A stretch of 64,000 nucleotides of DNA, taken from assembly GCA_937959395.1 (NCBI GenBank), contig CALGLR010000037.1, positions 42,927 to 106,926 of the forward strand. The letters run 5' to 3'. How positions within the stretch are numbered: position 1 is the stretch's first letter; each line of letters opens with the position of its first letter. Below the pieces are notes generated by a model. The model had not been told where the DNA came from. It did not search any database and was given only the letters and a program-made list of their open reading frames with translations. Position numbers and translations under genes: made by a program. Below, in pieces: positions 45,074 to 54,386 of the stretch. The DNA is from an uncultured Flavobacteriaceae bacterium (GTDB lineage: Bacteria; Bacteroidota; Bacteroidia; Flavobacteriales; Flavobacteriaceae).

Positions 45074-46213
45074 TTACTTACTAGCCAAACACTTCTCTAA
45101 TGTTTTTTCATAAATAGCCTCGTACTGTGGTACTATTTGATGAATATCAAACTTGCTTGCTTGTACTTTTGCATTATTTTTAAATGTATTTAAAAGTGTT
45201 TCATCTTTTAATATTTTTAATGCATTTTCACTCATTTCATCTACATCTCCAACAGCACTTAAATATCCCGAATAACCTTGTGTATTTACTTCAGGTATTC
45301 CACCTGTATTACTTGATATAACAGGAACTCCAGAAGCCATTGCTTCTAATGCAGACAACCCAAAACTTTCTGTTTCAGAGGGTAATAAAAACAAATCACT
45401 AAAACATAGTATACGATCTATTTCATTACTGTTACCAAAAAACACGACTTTATCTGAAATACCCAACTTCTTACATAATTGCTCAGCTGGTTTCTTTTCA
45501 GGTCCTTCACCTACCATCATTAATTTTGCTGGAATCTCTTTTTGAATACGATAAAAGGTCTCTATAACATCTGGTATACGTTTTACTGATCTAAAATTAC
45601 TTATATGTGTTACTATTTTCTCGTCCTCAGTTGCCATCATATCTCTTTGACAATCTGTAAAACTATGCGTAAATTTCTTAAGATCTATAAAATTAGTAAC
45701 CACATTAATCGTATTCTTAATATTAAATAAACGCAAGGTATCTTCTTTCAAACTTTTAGAAACTGCGGTAACGGCATCAGATTTATTAATACTAAAGGTT
45801 ACTGCTGGTTTATAAAAAGGATGACTTCCTACAAGAGTAATATCCGTACCATGGAGTGTGGTTACTATTGGTACATATATTTCTTCTTCTCTAAGCATTT
45901 TTTGAGCCATATATGCGGCATAAGCATGCGGGATAGCATAATGAACATGAAGTATATCTATACTATGAAGCTTAACCATGTCTACCAATTTACTTGATAG
46001 CGCTAATTCGTAAGGTTGATAATGAAACAAAGGGTATTCGGGAACAGTAACTTCATGATAATGTACATTATTACTAAGCAACTCTAAACGAACTGGTTGA
46101 TTATATGTTATAAAATGAATCTCATGTCCACGTTTAGACAATTCTAAACCTAATTCTGTAGCGACTACACCACTACCTCCAAATGTTGGATAACAAACAA
46201 TTCCTATTTTCAT
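45074..46213 (-). CDS. bshA: N-acetyl-alpha-D-glucosaminyl L-malate synthase
   Basis: First step of bacillithiol synthesis: joins GlcNAc from UDP-GlcNAc to L-malate. The ATG at 46213 (MKIGIVCYPTFGGSGVVATE) is the family start; the longer frame adds MKKEFF. 379 residues, family length. GT4 features: GGSGVVATELG near the N-terminus, HVHYAIPHA, LHGTDITLVG, and the C-terminal SETESFGLSALEAMASG holding the E(x7)E-type nucleotide-sugar motif. bshB and bshC are not in the window. Bacillithiol is the known low-molecular-weight thiol of many Bacteroidota. Confidence 0.93.
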   Translation of the reverse strand: MKIGIVCYPTFGGSGVVATELGLELSKRGHEIHFITYNQPVRLELLSNNVHYHEVTVPEYPLFHYQPYELALSSKLVDMVKLHSIDILHVHYAIPHAYAAYMAQKMLREEEIYVPIVTTLHGTDITLVGSHPFYKPAVTFSINKSDAVTAVSKSLKEDTLRLFNIKNTINVVTNFIDLKKFTHSFTDCQRDMMATEDEKIVTHISNFRSVKRIPDVIETFYRIQKEIPAKLMMVGEGPEKKPAEQLCKKLGISDKVVFFGNSNEIDRILCFSDLFLLPSETESFGLSALEAMASGVPVISSNTGGIPEVNTQGYSGYLSAVGDVDEMSENALKILKDETLLNTFKNNAKVQASKFDIHQIVPQYEAIYEKTLEKCLASK

Positions 46214-46288
46214 GAAAAACTCTTTTTTCATCCTCGCAAAAGCGGGGATTTTTTACACTTAAATTACTAATCCAATATTAAACCAAGC

Positions 46289-49210
46289 TTAATCTATTAT
46301 AGCATCGTATATAGCCTCTTGAATATTAGTTCTTATATTTTCTCTTAATAAACGATTTTTTCCAGATGATGTAGGATACGTTCTGTTTGCTAAAAACACA
46401 TAAACTATCTCACTTTCAGGATCTGCCCAGGCATATGTACCTGTAAAACCAGAATGTCCAAAACTAGTCATACTTACACAACCACAGGTAGGTCCAGATT
46501 CACCTAATTGCGGTTTATCAAATCCTACTCCTCGTCTATTTTTTCTATCGCAATAATAACAGTTATTAAACTTATCTATCGTACTATCCTTTAAATAACG
46601 TTTACCTCCATAATACCCTTTCTGTAAATACAACTGCATAATCTTAGCAATATCATTAGCATTACTAAATACTCCTGCATGACCTCCTACTCCATCTTGC
46701 ATTGCTGCTCCCATATCGTGCACATAACCTTGAATTTTTTGATACCTAAAGTAATCGTCATTCTCTGTTGGAATAATATTCTTATTACTTAGTTTATTAT
46801 GTGGATTATACATTGTACGATTTGCTCCTAAAGATTCGTAAAAATGCTGTTGTGCTAGTTCATTAAGAGGTTTATCGTAAAAACCTTCTATATATTTCTT
46901 TAAAATATAATATGGTAAATCACTATATCTATATCTAAGACTAGATAACAAATCACTTTCTTTTATTCTTCCTTGTATAGAATCTTTATAATCATTTCTT
47001 AAGTATAAATTATTAGCGACCTTAACACTAAACATTTTTGTAGGAGATGTTTTATAATACTTGGAAGAGGGTTTTTTAGTTATAGAATCTAAAGTGGCAT
47101 GATAAAATGGTATCCAAGGTTTTAATTTAGCATAATGAGATAACATGGCTTTTAAAGTCACATTTTTCTTATTTGTTGTTTTGTATTCTGGAAGCAACGT
47201 AGACAATTTACTATCTAAAGAAATAGAACCTCTTTCTTCCAGCTCCATTAATAATGGTAATGTCCCTACTATTTTAGTTAATGAAGCAATATCATAAACA
47301 TCTTCAAACTTTACTTTTTCTTTACCTTCATAGGTGTGTTTTCCAAAATTTTTATTGTAGATAACTTTACCATGTCTTGCAACTAATAGTTGTATACCTG
47401 GTGTCATTTTAGTATCGACAGCATATTGCGCAATAGAATCTACTTTTTTTAATGCTGAAGAAGACATTCCTGCACGTTCTGGAGTCGTATAACTTAATCT
47501 CTTAATCGACTCATAAGTTATACCATCTCCTACTTTAAAAAATTCTCCTGCAGAAACCGGAAGTTCCCCCAATGCAGGCAAAGCACCAAAAATGATTTGC
47601 GCCGATTTTTGTTGCGCAATTTCACTATTTTGATAACTTACAACAATACTTTCTATATTAGAGATTGATTTTAAATCTAATAAAGCATAAGGCTTTACAA
47701 AAGCGTTTAAAACAACACGATTCGTTCTTGCTATTTCTTGTATCCAAGTTAAATCTTTATTGCTAAACTTATAACTTTTCCATGGGCTATCATTAGATCT
47801 GTGAAAACCAATAATAACCGTATTATAATTTTGAAGTTTTGTAATTAAGCTTGCTAAATTATCCGATTTCACCTCATGAACTTTTGCATATTTTTTAAGT
47901 TCATTTATAAAAGGACTTCCTTTATCATCTCCTAATTTAACATAAGCTATTTTTTTAGTCTCTAAATAACGTAACGGTAATAATTGGCTACTGTCTTTTA
48001 CTACAGTAATTGCATTTTCAAGCAAGCTCTCATAAAGTGTTACATCTTTAATTCTATTTAAATCTTCAAGTAAATTATATGTTGATATAGGCCTATATTT
48101 ATTTAAACCTACTTTATATTTTGCTTGTAATATTTTTTTAACTGAATGTGCTAAACGGTCTTCAGATATTATGCCTTTAGAATAAGCTTTCATAAACTTA
48201 TCAATCGCTTTTGGCACGTTTTCAGACATTAACATCACATCATTACCTGCTAAAAATGCTGCTAAATCAATATCTCCAGGCCTACTAAAATTTGAAGCCC
48301 CTTTCATAGTCAAAGCGTCAGTAAAAATTAATCCTTTAAATTGAAGACGTTCTTTTAGAATAGTGGTTACAATATTTTTAGAAATCGATGAAGGATAACC
48401 GTCTCTAGGTTCTAAACTAGGAATATTTAAATGCGCAACCATCACACTAGACAGTCCTTCTTTTATTAGTTTCTTGTAAGGGTATAATTCTACTGAATCA
48501 ATTCTTTTAGCATCAAAAGCTACAGTTGGCAGAGTCTTGTGAGAATCTTGATCGGTATCCCCATGTCCAGGAAAATGTTTCGCATTAGCTAATACACCTG
48601 CACTTTGCATGCCTTTCATAAAAGCTGAAGCCTTCTCTGTAACATTATATCTATCCTCTCCAAATGATCGATTTCCTATTATTGGATTCATAGGATTGGT
48701 GTTGATATCTACTACTGGTGCAAAATTAAAATGAACACCAAGTCGTTTACAATGTTCTCCTAATTGTTTCCCAGTTTGCTCTATAAGTTTATTATCTTTA
48801 ATAGCACCTAGAGTCATATTCCAAGGAAAAGAAAATGTAGAATTTAATCGCATACTCAAACCCCATTCTGCATCCATACCAATAAGCATTGGTGTTTTAG
48901 ATGCTTTTTGTAATTCATTATCTAATTTAGCTTGTCTAATTGGGTCTCCTTTAGAATAAATAACACCTCCTATTTTATTGGTTTTGATTAAATTAAGAAT
49001 TTCATTTTTGGTTTTATTATCTTGATTAGAGAATACTTGAACCATATAAAGTTGCCCAATTCGTTCTTTAATAGAAAAAGAGCTATAGACACTATCTACC
49101 CATTTTCTTTGAGTTTCAGCATCTTGAGCTAATAAAGGGTTTACCGTATTTTGAGCAATACAAAAACTACAGAAAAACAATAGTATTAAGGGCTGTATAT
49201 ATTTTGACAT
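46289..49210 (-). CDS. GH3 beta-N-acetylglucosaminidase fused to a class C beta-lactamase-like domain
   Basis: A 973-residue exported protein. The ATG at 49210 gives the signal peptide MSKYIQPLILLFFCSFCIAQ; the ORF extends 13 residues further but without a good N-terminus. Residues ~30-560 are a GH3 (NagZ-like) domain: KHFPGHGDTDQDSHKTLP holds the acid/base His-Asp dyad and LIFTDALTMKGA the nucleophile Asp. Residues ~590-970 are a serine beta-lactamase/esterase-like domain: SLTK as SxxK, a YSD motif, and HSGFTGTYAW as the third motif. Peptidoglycan turnover or recycling in the periplasm is likely; this fusion is known in Bacteroidota. Confidence 0.9.
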   Translation of the reverse strand: MSKYIQPLILLFFCSFCIAQNTVNPLLAQDAETQRKWVDSVYSSFSIKERIGQLYMVQVFSNQDNKTKNEILNLIKTNKIGGVIYSKGDPIRQAKLDNELQKASKTPMLIGMDAEWGLSMRLNSTFSFPWNMTLGAIKDNKLIEQTGKQLGEHCKRLGVHFNFAPVVDINTNPMNPIIGNRSFGEDRYNVTEKASAFMKGMQSAGVLANAKHFPGHGDTDQDSHKTLPTVAFDAKRIDSVELYPYKKLIKEGLSSVMVAHLNIPSLEPRDGYPSSISKNIVTTILKERLQFKGLIFTDALTMKGASNFSRPGDIDLAAFLAGNDVMLMSENVPKAIDKFMKAYSKGIISEDRLAHSVKKILQAKYKVGLNKYRPISTYNLLEDLNRIKDVTLYESLLENAITVVKDSSQLLPLRYLETKKIAYVKLGDDKGSPFINELKKYAKVHEVKSDNLASLITKLQNYNTVIIGFHRSNDSPWKSYKFSNKDLTWIQEIARTNRVVLNAFVKPYALLDLKSISNIESIVVSYQNSEIAQQKSAQIIFGALPALGELPVSAGEFFKVGDGITYESIKRLSYTTPERAGMSSSALKKVDSIAQYAVDTKMTPGIQLLVARHGKVIYNKNFGKHTYEGKEKVKFEDVYDIASLTKIVGTLPLLMELEERGSISLDSKLSTLLPEYKTTNKKNVTLKAMLSHYAKLKPWIPFYHATLDSITKKPSSKYYKTSPTKMFSVKVANNLYLRNDYKDSIQGRIKESDLLSSLRYRYSDLPYYILKKYIEGFYDKPLNELAQQHFYESLGANRTMYNPHNKLSNKNIIPTENDDYFRYQKIQGYVHDMGAAMQDGVGGHAGVFSNANDIAKIMQLYLQKGYYGGKRYLKDSTIDKFNNCYYCDRKNRRGVGFDKPQLGESGPTCGCVSMTSFGHSGFTGTYAWADPESEIVYVFLANRTYPTSSGKNRLLRENIRTNIQEAIYDAIID

Positions 49211-49396
49211 ATTTGAGTTCAATTTATAAAATCTTAGTAGTAATATCAACTAAAGCTATGCCAAATTAGTATTTTTCTAAAAGAAATTTCTATTATAACA
49301 AGTAGACTTATAAAGAAAGTGTTAACTATTTGTAGTGAAATCGATGTAAACAATAACCTATTAGCAATTTAGACTAAAGTCGTTTTTCTTTTACAT

Positions 49397-49882
49397 CTAA
49401 TTTAAAAATCGATTATGCCAACTTTCACTTGCTGGTACTTCCCAATTTTCATTTAACTCAGCAATATTAGTTACTAAATTATTAAAAACTATTGTGTTTT
49501 TTGAAACAGCTCTTTGTTTAGCCATCTTTTTAAAATCAATTAATGATTTGTGTGCAACAAATTCACCTTGTTTATAGGACACATTCATTTTATCCATAAG
49601 ATCTACACTATATTCTTTCTCTAATTGTTGAATAAAATGCACTGAAGCATCTATAGAGCATCCTGTTGCCGAAGCAATACCTTGGTTTAAACCTAGAATA
49701 ATAAAACGCTTGTATCTAATATCATATCCAGCTTGCAAATCACTTCCATGTGCTGTCCAATTAGTAACAAAAAGATCTAATTTGTTTTTAATGTCTTCAA
49801 GTTCTTGCTCAGAAAAAGAACGATTTGCTTGATATATCCATACTCTAGAATCTTCAGGAAGTGTATTAAAATTAACTAACAT
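49397..49882 (-). CDS. Conserved hypothetical protein, often mislabelled as ABC transporter ATPase
   Basis: A 161-residue cytoplasmic protein (VWIYQANRSFSEQELEDIKNKLDLFVTNW, LGLNQGIASATGCSID, FNNLVTNIAELNENWEVPASESWHNRFL). It has no Walker A, Walker B or ABC signature, so the label ABC transporter ATPase that I recall for such flavobacterial proteins is not supported. It lies downstream of the CCG-type Fe-S gene with a 170-base gap and has its own -7 box. Role unknown. Confidence 0.75.
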   Translation of the reverse strand: MLVNFNTLPEDSRVWIYQANRSFSEQELEDIKNKLDLFVTNWTAHGSDLQAGYDIRYKRFIILGLNQGIASATGCSIDASVHFIQQLEKEYSVDLMDKMNVSYKQGEFVAHKSLIDFKKMAKQRAVSKNTIVFNNLVTNIAELNENWEVPASESWHNRFLN

Positions 49883-49904
49883 ATTACAATTATAGGTTTA
49901 GTTA

Positions 49905-49912
49905 CAAAATTA
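49905..49912 (-). promoter_or_regulatory. -7 promoter box of the 161-residue gene
   Basis: TAATTTTG on the minus strand fits TAnnTTTG and starts 30 bases before the ATG at 49882. Confidence 0.45.
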
Positions 49913-50052
49913 ATGAATTTTGAATGAGTACTGCTTTTTCTTTTTATTTCTTTTATTAAAAAATAATCCTAGTTCGAATTTATTCAAAAAAAAAAAAAAT
50001 GAATACTTTTTAATGTATTCATTTTATTATTTCTCCAATGTTAAAAGTATAA

Positions 50053-50844
50053 TTATAAGTCTTGAGCATTAGCAATAAGCTCAGCTACATCCATAACCTC
50101 AACCTTACCTTCTTGTTCTTTAGTTTTTACACCATCTGTCATCATTGTATTACAAAAAGGGCAACCAGTAGCAATAATTTCAGGTTTAATATCTAAAGCT
50201 TGCTCTGTGCGTTCTACGTTTATCTCTTTATCACCTTTTTCAGCATCTTTAAACATTTGTGCACCTCCAGCTCCGCAACATAATCCATTACGCCTACAAT
50301 TTTTCATTTCAACTAACTCAGCTTCCAATTTTTTAATTAAATCTCTTGGTGCCTCGTAAACATCATTGGCTCTTCCTAAATAACATGGGTCATGGAATGT
50401 AATTCGTTTTCCTTTAAATTTACCACCTTCTATTGTTAATCGACCTTCGTCTAATAATGTTTTTAAGAATTGTGTGTGATGCATGACCTCATAATTCCCT
50501 CCTAAGCCAGGATATTCATTTTTTATTGTATTAAAACAATGAGGACAAGCTGTAACAATCTTTTTTACTTCGTACCCATTAAGCACTTCTATATTTGTAG
50601 CAGCTTGCATTTGAAATAAAAATTCATTCCCAGATCGTTTAGCAGGATCTCCAGTGCAACTTTCTTCTGTTCCTAATACAGCAAACTCAACATTGGCTTT
50701 ATTAAGCAGCTTAACAAATGCTTTAGTTATTTTTTTTGCCCTGTCATCAAAACTACCTGCACAACCAACCCAAAAAACAACTTCAGGTTGTTTTCCTTGA
50801 GCCATAAATTCTGCCATTGTAGGGACTTGTAATGATTCGCTCAT
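50053..50844 (-). CDS. CCG-domain Fe-S protein (heterodisulfide reductase B-like)
   Basis: A 263-residue soluble protein with two CCG-type modules: WVGCAGSFDDRA, ACPHCFNTI, FHDPCYLGR, NGLCCGAGG and ATGCPFCNTMM. Such domains in HdrB, GlpC and LutA bind unusual 4Fe-4S clusters. Its likely partner is the membrane 4Fe-4S protein at 52044-53351; together they would make an electron-transfer complex between quinones and a soluble donor (inference). Two unrelated small genes sit between them. Substrate unknown. Confidence 0.9.
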   Translation of the reverse strand: MSESLQVPTMAEFMAQGKQPEVVFWVGCAGSFDDRAKKITKAFVKLLNKANVEFAVLGTEESCTGDPAKRSGNEFLFQMQAATNIEVLNGYEVKKIVTACPHCFNTIKNEYPGLGGNYEVMHHTQFLKTLLDEGRLTIEGGKFKGKRITFHDPCYLGRANDVYEAPRDLIKKLEAELVEMKNCRRNGLCCGAGGAQMFKDAEKGDKEINVERTEQALDIKPEIIATGCPFCNTMMTDGVKTKEQEGKVEVMDVAELIANAQDL

Positions 50845-50915
50845 TTCTATTTTACTTTATGAGTACCTAGAGTACACTTTTATATAGATTCTAAAATAAT
50901 AAAAGTATTTAACAA

Positions 50916-51356
50916 CTATTTCCCGTCATCAAATACTTCTATGGTAACTTCTTTATTTACTAGGTCTGTAAATTTGCCTTTATATCGCGTTGCTTTAACT
51001 AAATGATTATCTATCCAATGATAATTCCCTCCTCTTGGTTTCCCCATTAATAAGCTATGATAATTAAAACCATGTTTTTTTAACCAAGCTTGAGTAACTC
51101 CTCTATGTTCTTCTGTTCTTGATGTAAAAAAGCAAATCATATGTCCTTCGCTATACCACTTATTACATGTTGCTAACGCATCAGAAAACGGTTCACATGT
51201 TACCATACGTTCTGGCTCTTCATTTGGAACATCTTCAGTAACTGTTCCGTCAATATCTATTAAATAGTTTTTTACTCCTTCTGGTAATACTGGACTTATT
51301 TTTTCTCCTGCTTCGACTTTTTCGTGTAAAAATTTATCTGCTTCTTCTCTTTTCAT
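50916..51356 (-). CDS. HAD-like phosphatase-fold protein
   Basis: A 146-residue cytoplasmic protein with the HAD motif I at NYLIDIDGTVTED (DxDGT, with both aspartates) and motif II-like CFFTSRTEEHRG; a later WIDNHLVKATRYKGKFTDL segment may supply the last Asp. It is small for a HAD enzyme, without a cap domain. I recall similar flavobacterial proteins labelled phosphoheptose isomerase, which the motifs do not support. The ATG lies 3 bases after the stop of the upstream secreted-protein gene, so the two are one operon. Confidence 0.75.
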   Translation of the reverse strand: MKREEADKFLHEKVEAGEKISPVLPEGVKNYLIDIDGTVTEDVPNEEPERMVTCEPFSDALATCNKWYSEGHMICFFTSRTEEHRGVTQAWLKKHGFNYHSLLMGKPRGGNYHWIDNHLVKATRYKGKFTDLVNKEVTIEVFDDGK

Positions 51357-51359
51357 AAT

Positions 51360-51821
51360 TTAATTTGAACTTACTCTTGTATCGTTACTCTTATTATTTT
51401 CGTTATTCGTATTTGTATCGTCTTGATTAACATTCTTATCCATATTCTTAACTAAGTAATGCTCTAAAGACATTTCTTGATTATTTTCTAGGTATGCAAA
51501 ATCAGATTTTGCAATTCTTATATATATTGCCAATTTCTTTTTTCCATTAACTAATTTATTCTTCTTAAGATTACGCTCAATATAAGAGCGTCTTAAGGCT
51601 TCATCTTCTATTCCCATTAATTGATTACTACTACAGTAATCACAAAACACTTTTTTAATATTTATGGCTTTAGGTGAATTATTTACATAATCAATTTCTG
51701 TATACACTTTTATTTGTAATGAATCAGTTGTATAACCTTGTTGCGCTTGTAAACCGCTTAAACAAAAAACTGTAAATATTACTAGCACACATTTGCATTT
51801 GTTTGTAAGGATCTTTCTCAT
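51360..51821 (-). CDS. Secreted protein of unknown function
   Basis: A 153-residue exported protein with a long, lysine-containing signal (MRKILTNKCKCVLVIFTVF, cleaved near LQAQ), a compact middle with one CDYC pair (KVFCDYCSSNQL) and a low-complexity Asn/Asp-rich tail (DTNTNNENNKSND). The CDYC pair could bind metal or form a redox disulfide. No family recognised. It starts a minus-strand operon with the HAD gene. The upstream DNA carries three direct TTRTTAACA repeats. Confidence 0.65.
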   Translation of the reverse strand: MRKILTNKCKCVLVIFTVFCLSGLQAQQGYTTDSLQIKVYTEIDYVNNSPKAINIKKVFCDYCSSNQLMGIEDEALRRSYIERNLKKNKLVNGKKKLAIYIRIAKSDFAYLENNQEMSLEHYLVKNMDKNVNQDDTNTNNENNKSNDTRVSSN

Positions 51822-51912
51822 TTGATATACTTTATATATTAATTGTTAATTATAGGAGTAACTTATACAAAAAAACAAAAATTATAATTTCTAAGAGTAA
51901 ATTATTGAAACG

Positions 51913-51944
51913 TTATTAACATGTTGTTAACAATGTTATTAACA
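51913..51944. promoter_or_regulatory. Three phased TTRTTAACA direct repeats
   Basis: TTATTAACA (51913), TTGTTAACA (51924) and TTATTAACA (51936) lie 11 and 12 bases apart, about one helical turn each, in the gap upstream of the secreted-protein operon. Possible operator. It differs from a DnaA box (TTATNCACA) at the C. Confidence 0.35.
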
Positions 51945-52043
51945 ATCGTTGAAATCAATGTGAAATTTACTAAATCTAAACTTTATTTTTTTTAATTAAT
52001 AAGTCACTTGGTTATTAATACAATTAATTATAGCGTTCTTTTT

Positions 52044-53351
52044 TTATTCGTTTTTCCAGTTTAATCGGTCCATTTGATTGTAAGGCCAAGGTGCACCGTT
52101 ATTTTCTATATTTGTCATCATGTTATTTAATTCAATAGGTGCAGCAGACTGCTCCATAACTAAGTAACTTCTCATTTCCATTATTATACTAAGAGGATCT
52201 ATACTTACAGGACAAGCTTCTACACAAGCATTACAACTGGTACACGCCCATAATTCTTCTCTAGTAATGTAATCATCTAATAATTGCTTACCGTCATCTT
52301 TAAATTCTCCTTTATTTGCATCAATATTTTTACCAACTTCGACTAAGCGATCTCTGGTATCCATCATTATTTTTCTAGGTGAAAGCTTCTTCCCTGTTTG
52401 ATTCGCTGGACATTCACTAGTACAACGTCCACATTCAGTACACGTATATGCATTTAACAAACTCACCCAAGATAAATCTTGCACATCACTAGCTCCAAAC
52501 TTAGCTGGAACTTCTTCGCCTTCGGCTGGAGCTGCAAAAGGATCTGCATTTGGATCCATCATCAATTGCACTTCTTTTGTTACAGCCTCATTATTATCAA
52601 ACTGCCCCTTAGGATTCAGTCTACCATAATAAGTATTAGGGAAAGCCAATAAAATATGTAAATGTTTAGAATAATATAAATAATTTAAAAATGCTAAAAT
52701 ACCAATAATATGAATCCACCATGCTGTACGCTCAATAGTGTGTAAAGCAGTTTCAGAAAAACCATTAAATAAAGGTGCTATATATTGACTAATAATATTA
52801 CCAGCTTCTAAATTTTGAAAGGTAGCATCTGTAGCATTCATTATTAAGAACAGACACATTAAAACGACTTCAAAGTATAAAATAATATTTCCATCGTTCT
52901 TTGGCCAACCTTTCATTTCTGAACTTAGAAAACGTTTTATTTTTATAACATTACGTCTTATCCAAAACACAATTACCGAAATTAACACACCTAAAGCCAA
53001 AATTTCAAAAGTTCCTATTAAAAAACCATAAACAGCAGGACTCAATACTTTTAAACCTATACGATGTGTCCCAAAAAGACCATCTATAATTATTTCTAAA
53101 ACTTCAATATTTATTATTACAAAACCTACATAAACAATAACATGAAGAAAACCTGATATTGGGCGACGCACCATTTTACTTTGTCCTAAAGCTATATTAA
53201 TCATGTTCTTCCAACGTAAAGAAGTATTATCCTTTACTTCTTTGCTTTTTCCTAATTTAATATTACGAATAAGCTTTTTTACGTTAACAGAGAAATAACC
53301 AAGGCCTGCAATTAATATAATAGCAAATAGTATGTTTGGTAAGTAATTCAT
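52044..53351 (-). CDS. Membrane-bound (Fe-S)-binding reductase subunit
   Basis: A 435-residue inner-membrane protein. The first ~240 residues hold about five transmembrane helices with conserved histidines (FLHVIVYVGFV, TAWWIHIIGILAFL), suggesting heme b as in NarI/HdrE-like subunits. The C-terminal part has two 4Fe-4S motifs: CTECGRCTSECPANQTGK and CTSCNACVEACPVSIDP. Together with the CCG protein at 50053 it forms a probable quinone-linked oxidoreductase like HmeCD/DsrMK. It follows the MCE gene by 21 bases, so the operon order is amidase, MCE, Fe-S. Confidence 0.9.
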   Translation of the reverse strand: MNYLPNILFAIILIAGLGYFSVNVKKLIRNIKLGKSKEVKDNTSLRWKNMINIALGQSKMVRRPISGFLHVIVYVGFVIINIEVLEIIIDGLFGTHRIGLKVLSPAVYGFLIGTFEILALGVLISVIVFWIRRNVIKIKRFLSSEMKGWPKNDGNIILYFEVVLMCLFLIMNATDATFQNLEAGNIISQYIAPLFNGFSETALHTIERTAWWIHIIGILAFLNYLYYSKHLHILLAFPNTYYGRLNPKGQFDNNEAVTKEVQLMMDPNADPFAAPAEGEEVPAKFGASDVQDLSWVSLLNAYTCTECGRCTSECPANQTGKKLSPRKIMMDTRDRLVEVGKNIDANKGEFKDDGKQLLDDYITREELWACTSCNACVEACPVSIDPLSIIMEMRSYLVMEQSAAPIELNNMMTNIENNGAPWPYNQMDRLNWKNE

Positions 53352-53372
53352 TATAAATGGTTGGTTTTGATC

Positions 53373-54335
53373 TTAGTCTTTCTTTTTTATTTCATTGCCT
53401 TCAACATCGTATATTTTTTGTCGTTTTCCAAATAAGGAAAAATGCACATAACGTTTAGGGTTCAATTTCATGTCTTCTAATAATTGTTCCATTTGTTTAG
53501 AAGCTCCTTCTAAATTATTGTACAAGCCTTCATCTTTTAAAAGCTTGCCTATAGACCCTTCTCCTTTATCTATATTTGCCAAAACATTATCAAACTTTTT
53601 TATGGTAGACTGTAATTCCTGAACTGTAGCTGCGATATTGACTCTAGATAAAGAATCAGAGATTTTATTAAAATTTCTAGAAACACCTTCAAAATTTGAA
53701 ATTGTGTTATCCAATTTTAATTTATTATCATCTAGCATTGCGTTTAACGACTTCGACGTTTTATTAAATGAAGAAATAGTAGTTTCCAATGTTGCCATAC
53801 TAGCTCTAAGATGCCCTCTAGTTTTTTCATCAAAAATAGCGTTAACACTAACTAAAAGCGTATCTGTTTCAGACATTACCTTTTCAATTTTTTCTTGAAG
53901 AGGAGTTAATCTTTCGTTAACCATATCTGTAATACCAGCTTTATTCGTTCCTTTTAAATAATCTTTACCTTTTGCATTTGGACCGTTGTCATTAGCTGGA
54001 ATTATAGCGATCGCTTTTCCACCTATAAAACCATCTTGATATAATTCAGCAATACTGTTTTTAGAAAATTTAAACTCTGTATTTACGTCCATTTCTACGA
54101 CTAATCGTCCAGAATTGTCATCTTTAAAATAAATACGAGAAACCTTACCAATAGAGAACCCATTAATAGTAACTGGAGCAGATGCTGTTAAACCACCAAC
54201 ATTATCATACTCTGCATAAAGCACTCTAGTGCTATCAAGTATATTTTTCCCCTTTAAGTAACTCACTCCAAAATATAAAAATATAAGGCCTGTTATTACT
54301 AATACAGCTGTTTTAACTTCTCTTGATATCTTCAA
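53373..54335 (-). CDS. MCE (MlaD-like) protein
   Basis: A 320-residue protein with one N-terminal membrane anchor (TAVLVITGLIFLYFGVSYL) and an MCE domain (residues ~38-115: VTINGFSIGKVSRIYF, GFIGGKAIAIIP). A long coiled-coil/helical tail follows, with SISRVN- and DNVLANIDKGEGSIG-type segments. MlaD-type proteins pass lipids between membranes with an ATPase and permease, which are not in this window. It lies 51 bases downstream of the amidase gene, a neighbourhood that links it to the cell envelope. Confidence 0.9.
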   Translation of the reverse strand: MKISREVKTAVLVITGLIFLYFGVSYLKGKNILDSTRVLYAEYDNVGGLTASAPVTINGFSIGKVSRIYFKDDNSGRLVVEMDVNTEFKFSKNSIAELYQDGFIGGKAIAIIPANDNGPNAKGKDYLKGTNKAGITDMVNERLTPLQEKIEKVMSETDTLLVSVNAIFDEKTRGHLRASMATLETTISSFNKTSKSLNAMLDDNKLKLDNTISNFEGVSRNFNKISDSLSRVNIAATVQELQSTIKKFDNVLANIDKGEGSIGKLLKDEGLYNNLEGASKQMEQLLEDMKLNPKRYVHFSLFGKRQKIYDVEGNEIKKKD

Positions 54336-54386
54336 ATTTGTTCTTTTTAATTCACAAAATTAGGCATAATTTTGAAAAGAATGACT

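Noticed and set aside
46228..46255. GC-rich hairpin ATCCTCGC/GCGGGGAT followed by T
   Set aside because: The T run is on the plus strand, where no gene ends; the minus-strand reading for the GH3 gene lacks a T run.
49320..49365. AACTATTTGTAGTGAAATCGATG before the GH3 gene as a further copy of the shared promoter motif
   Set aside because: Only the AAATAGTT part matches; the CGTTTAAC and T-run parts are missing.
51913..51944. DnaA boxes or replication origin
   Set aside because: The repeats read TTRTTAACA, not TTATNCACA, and no origin-type gene context is present.
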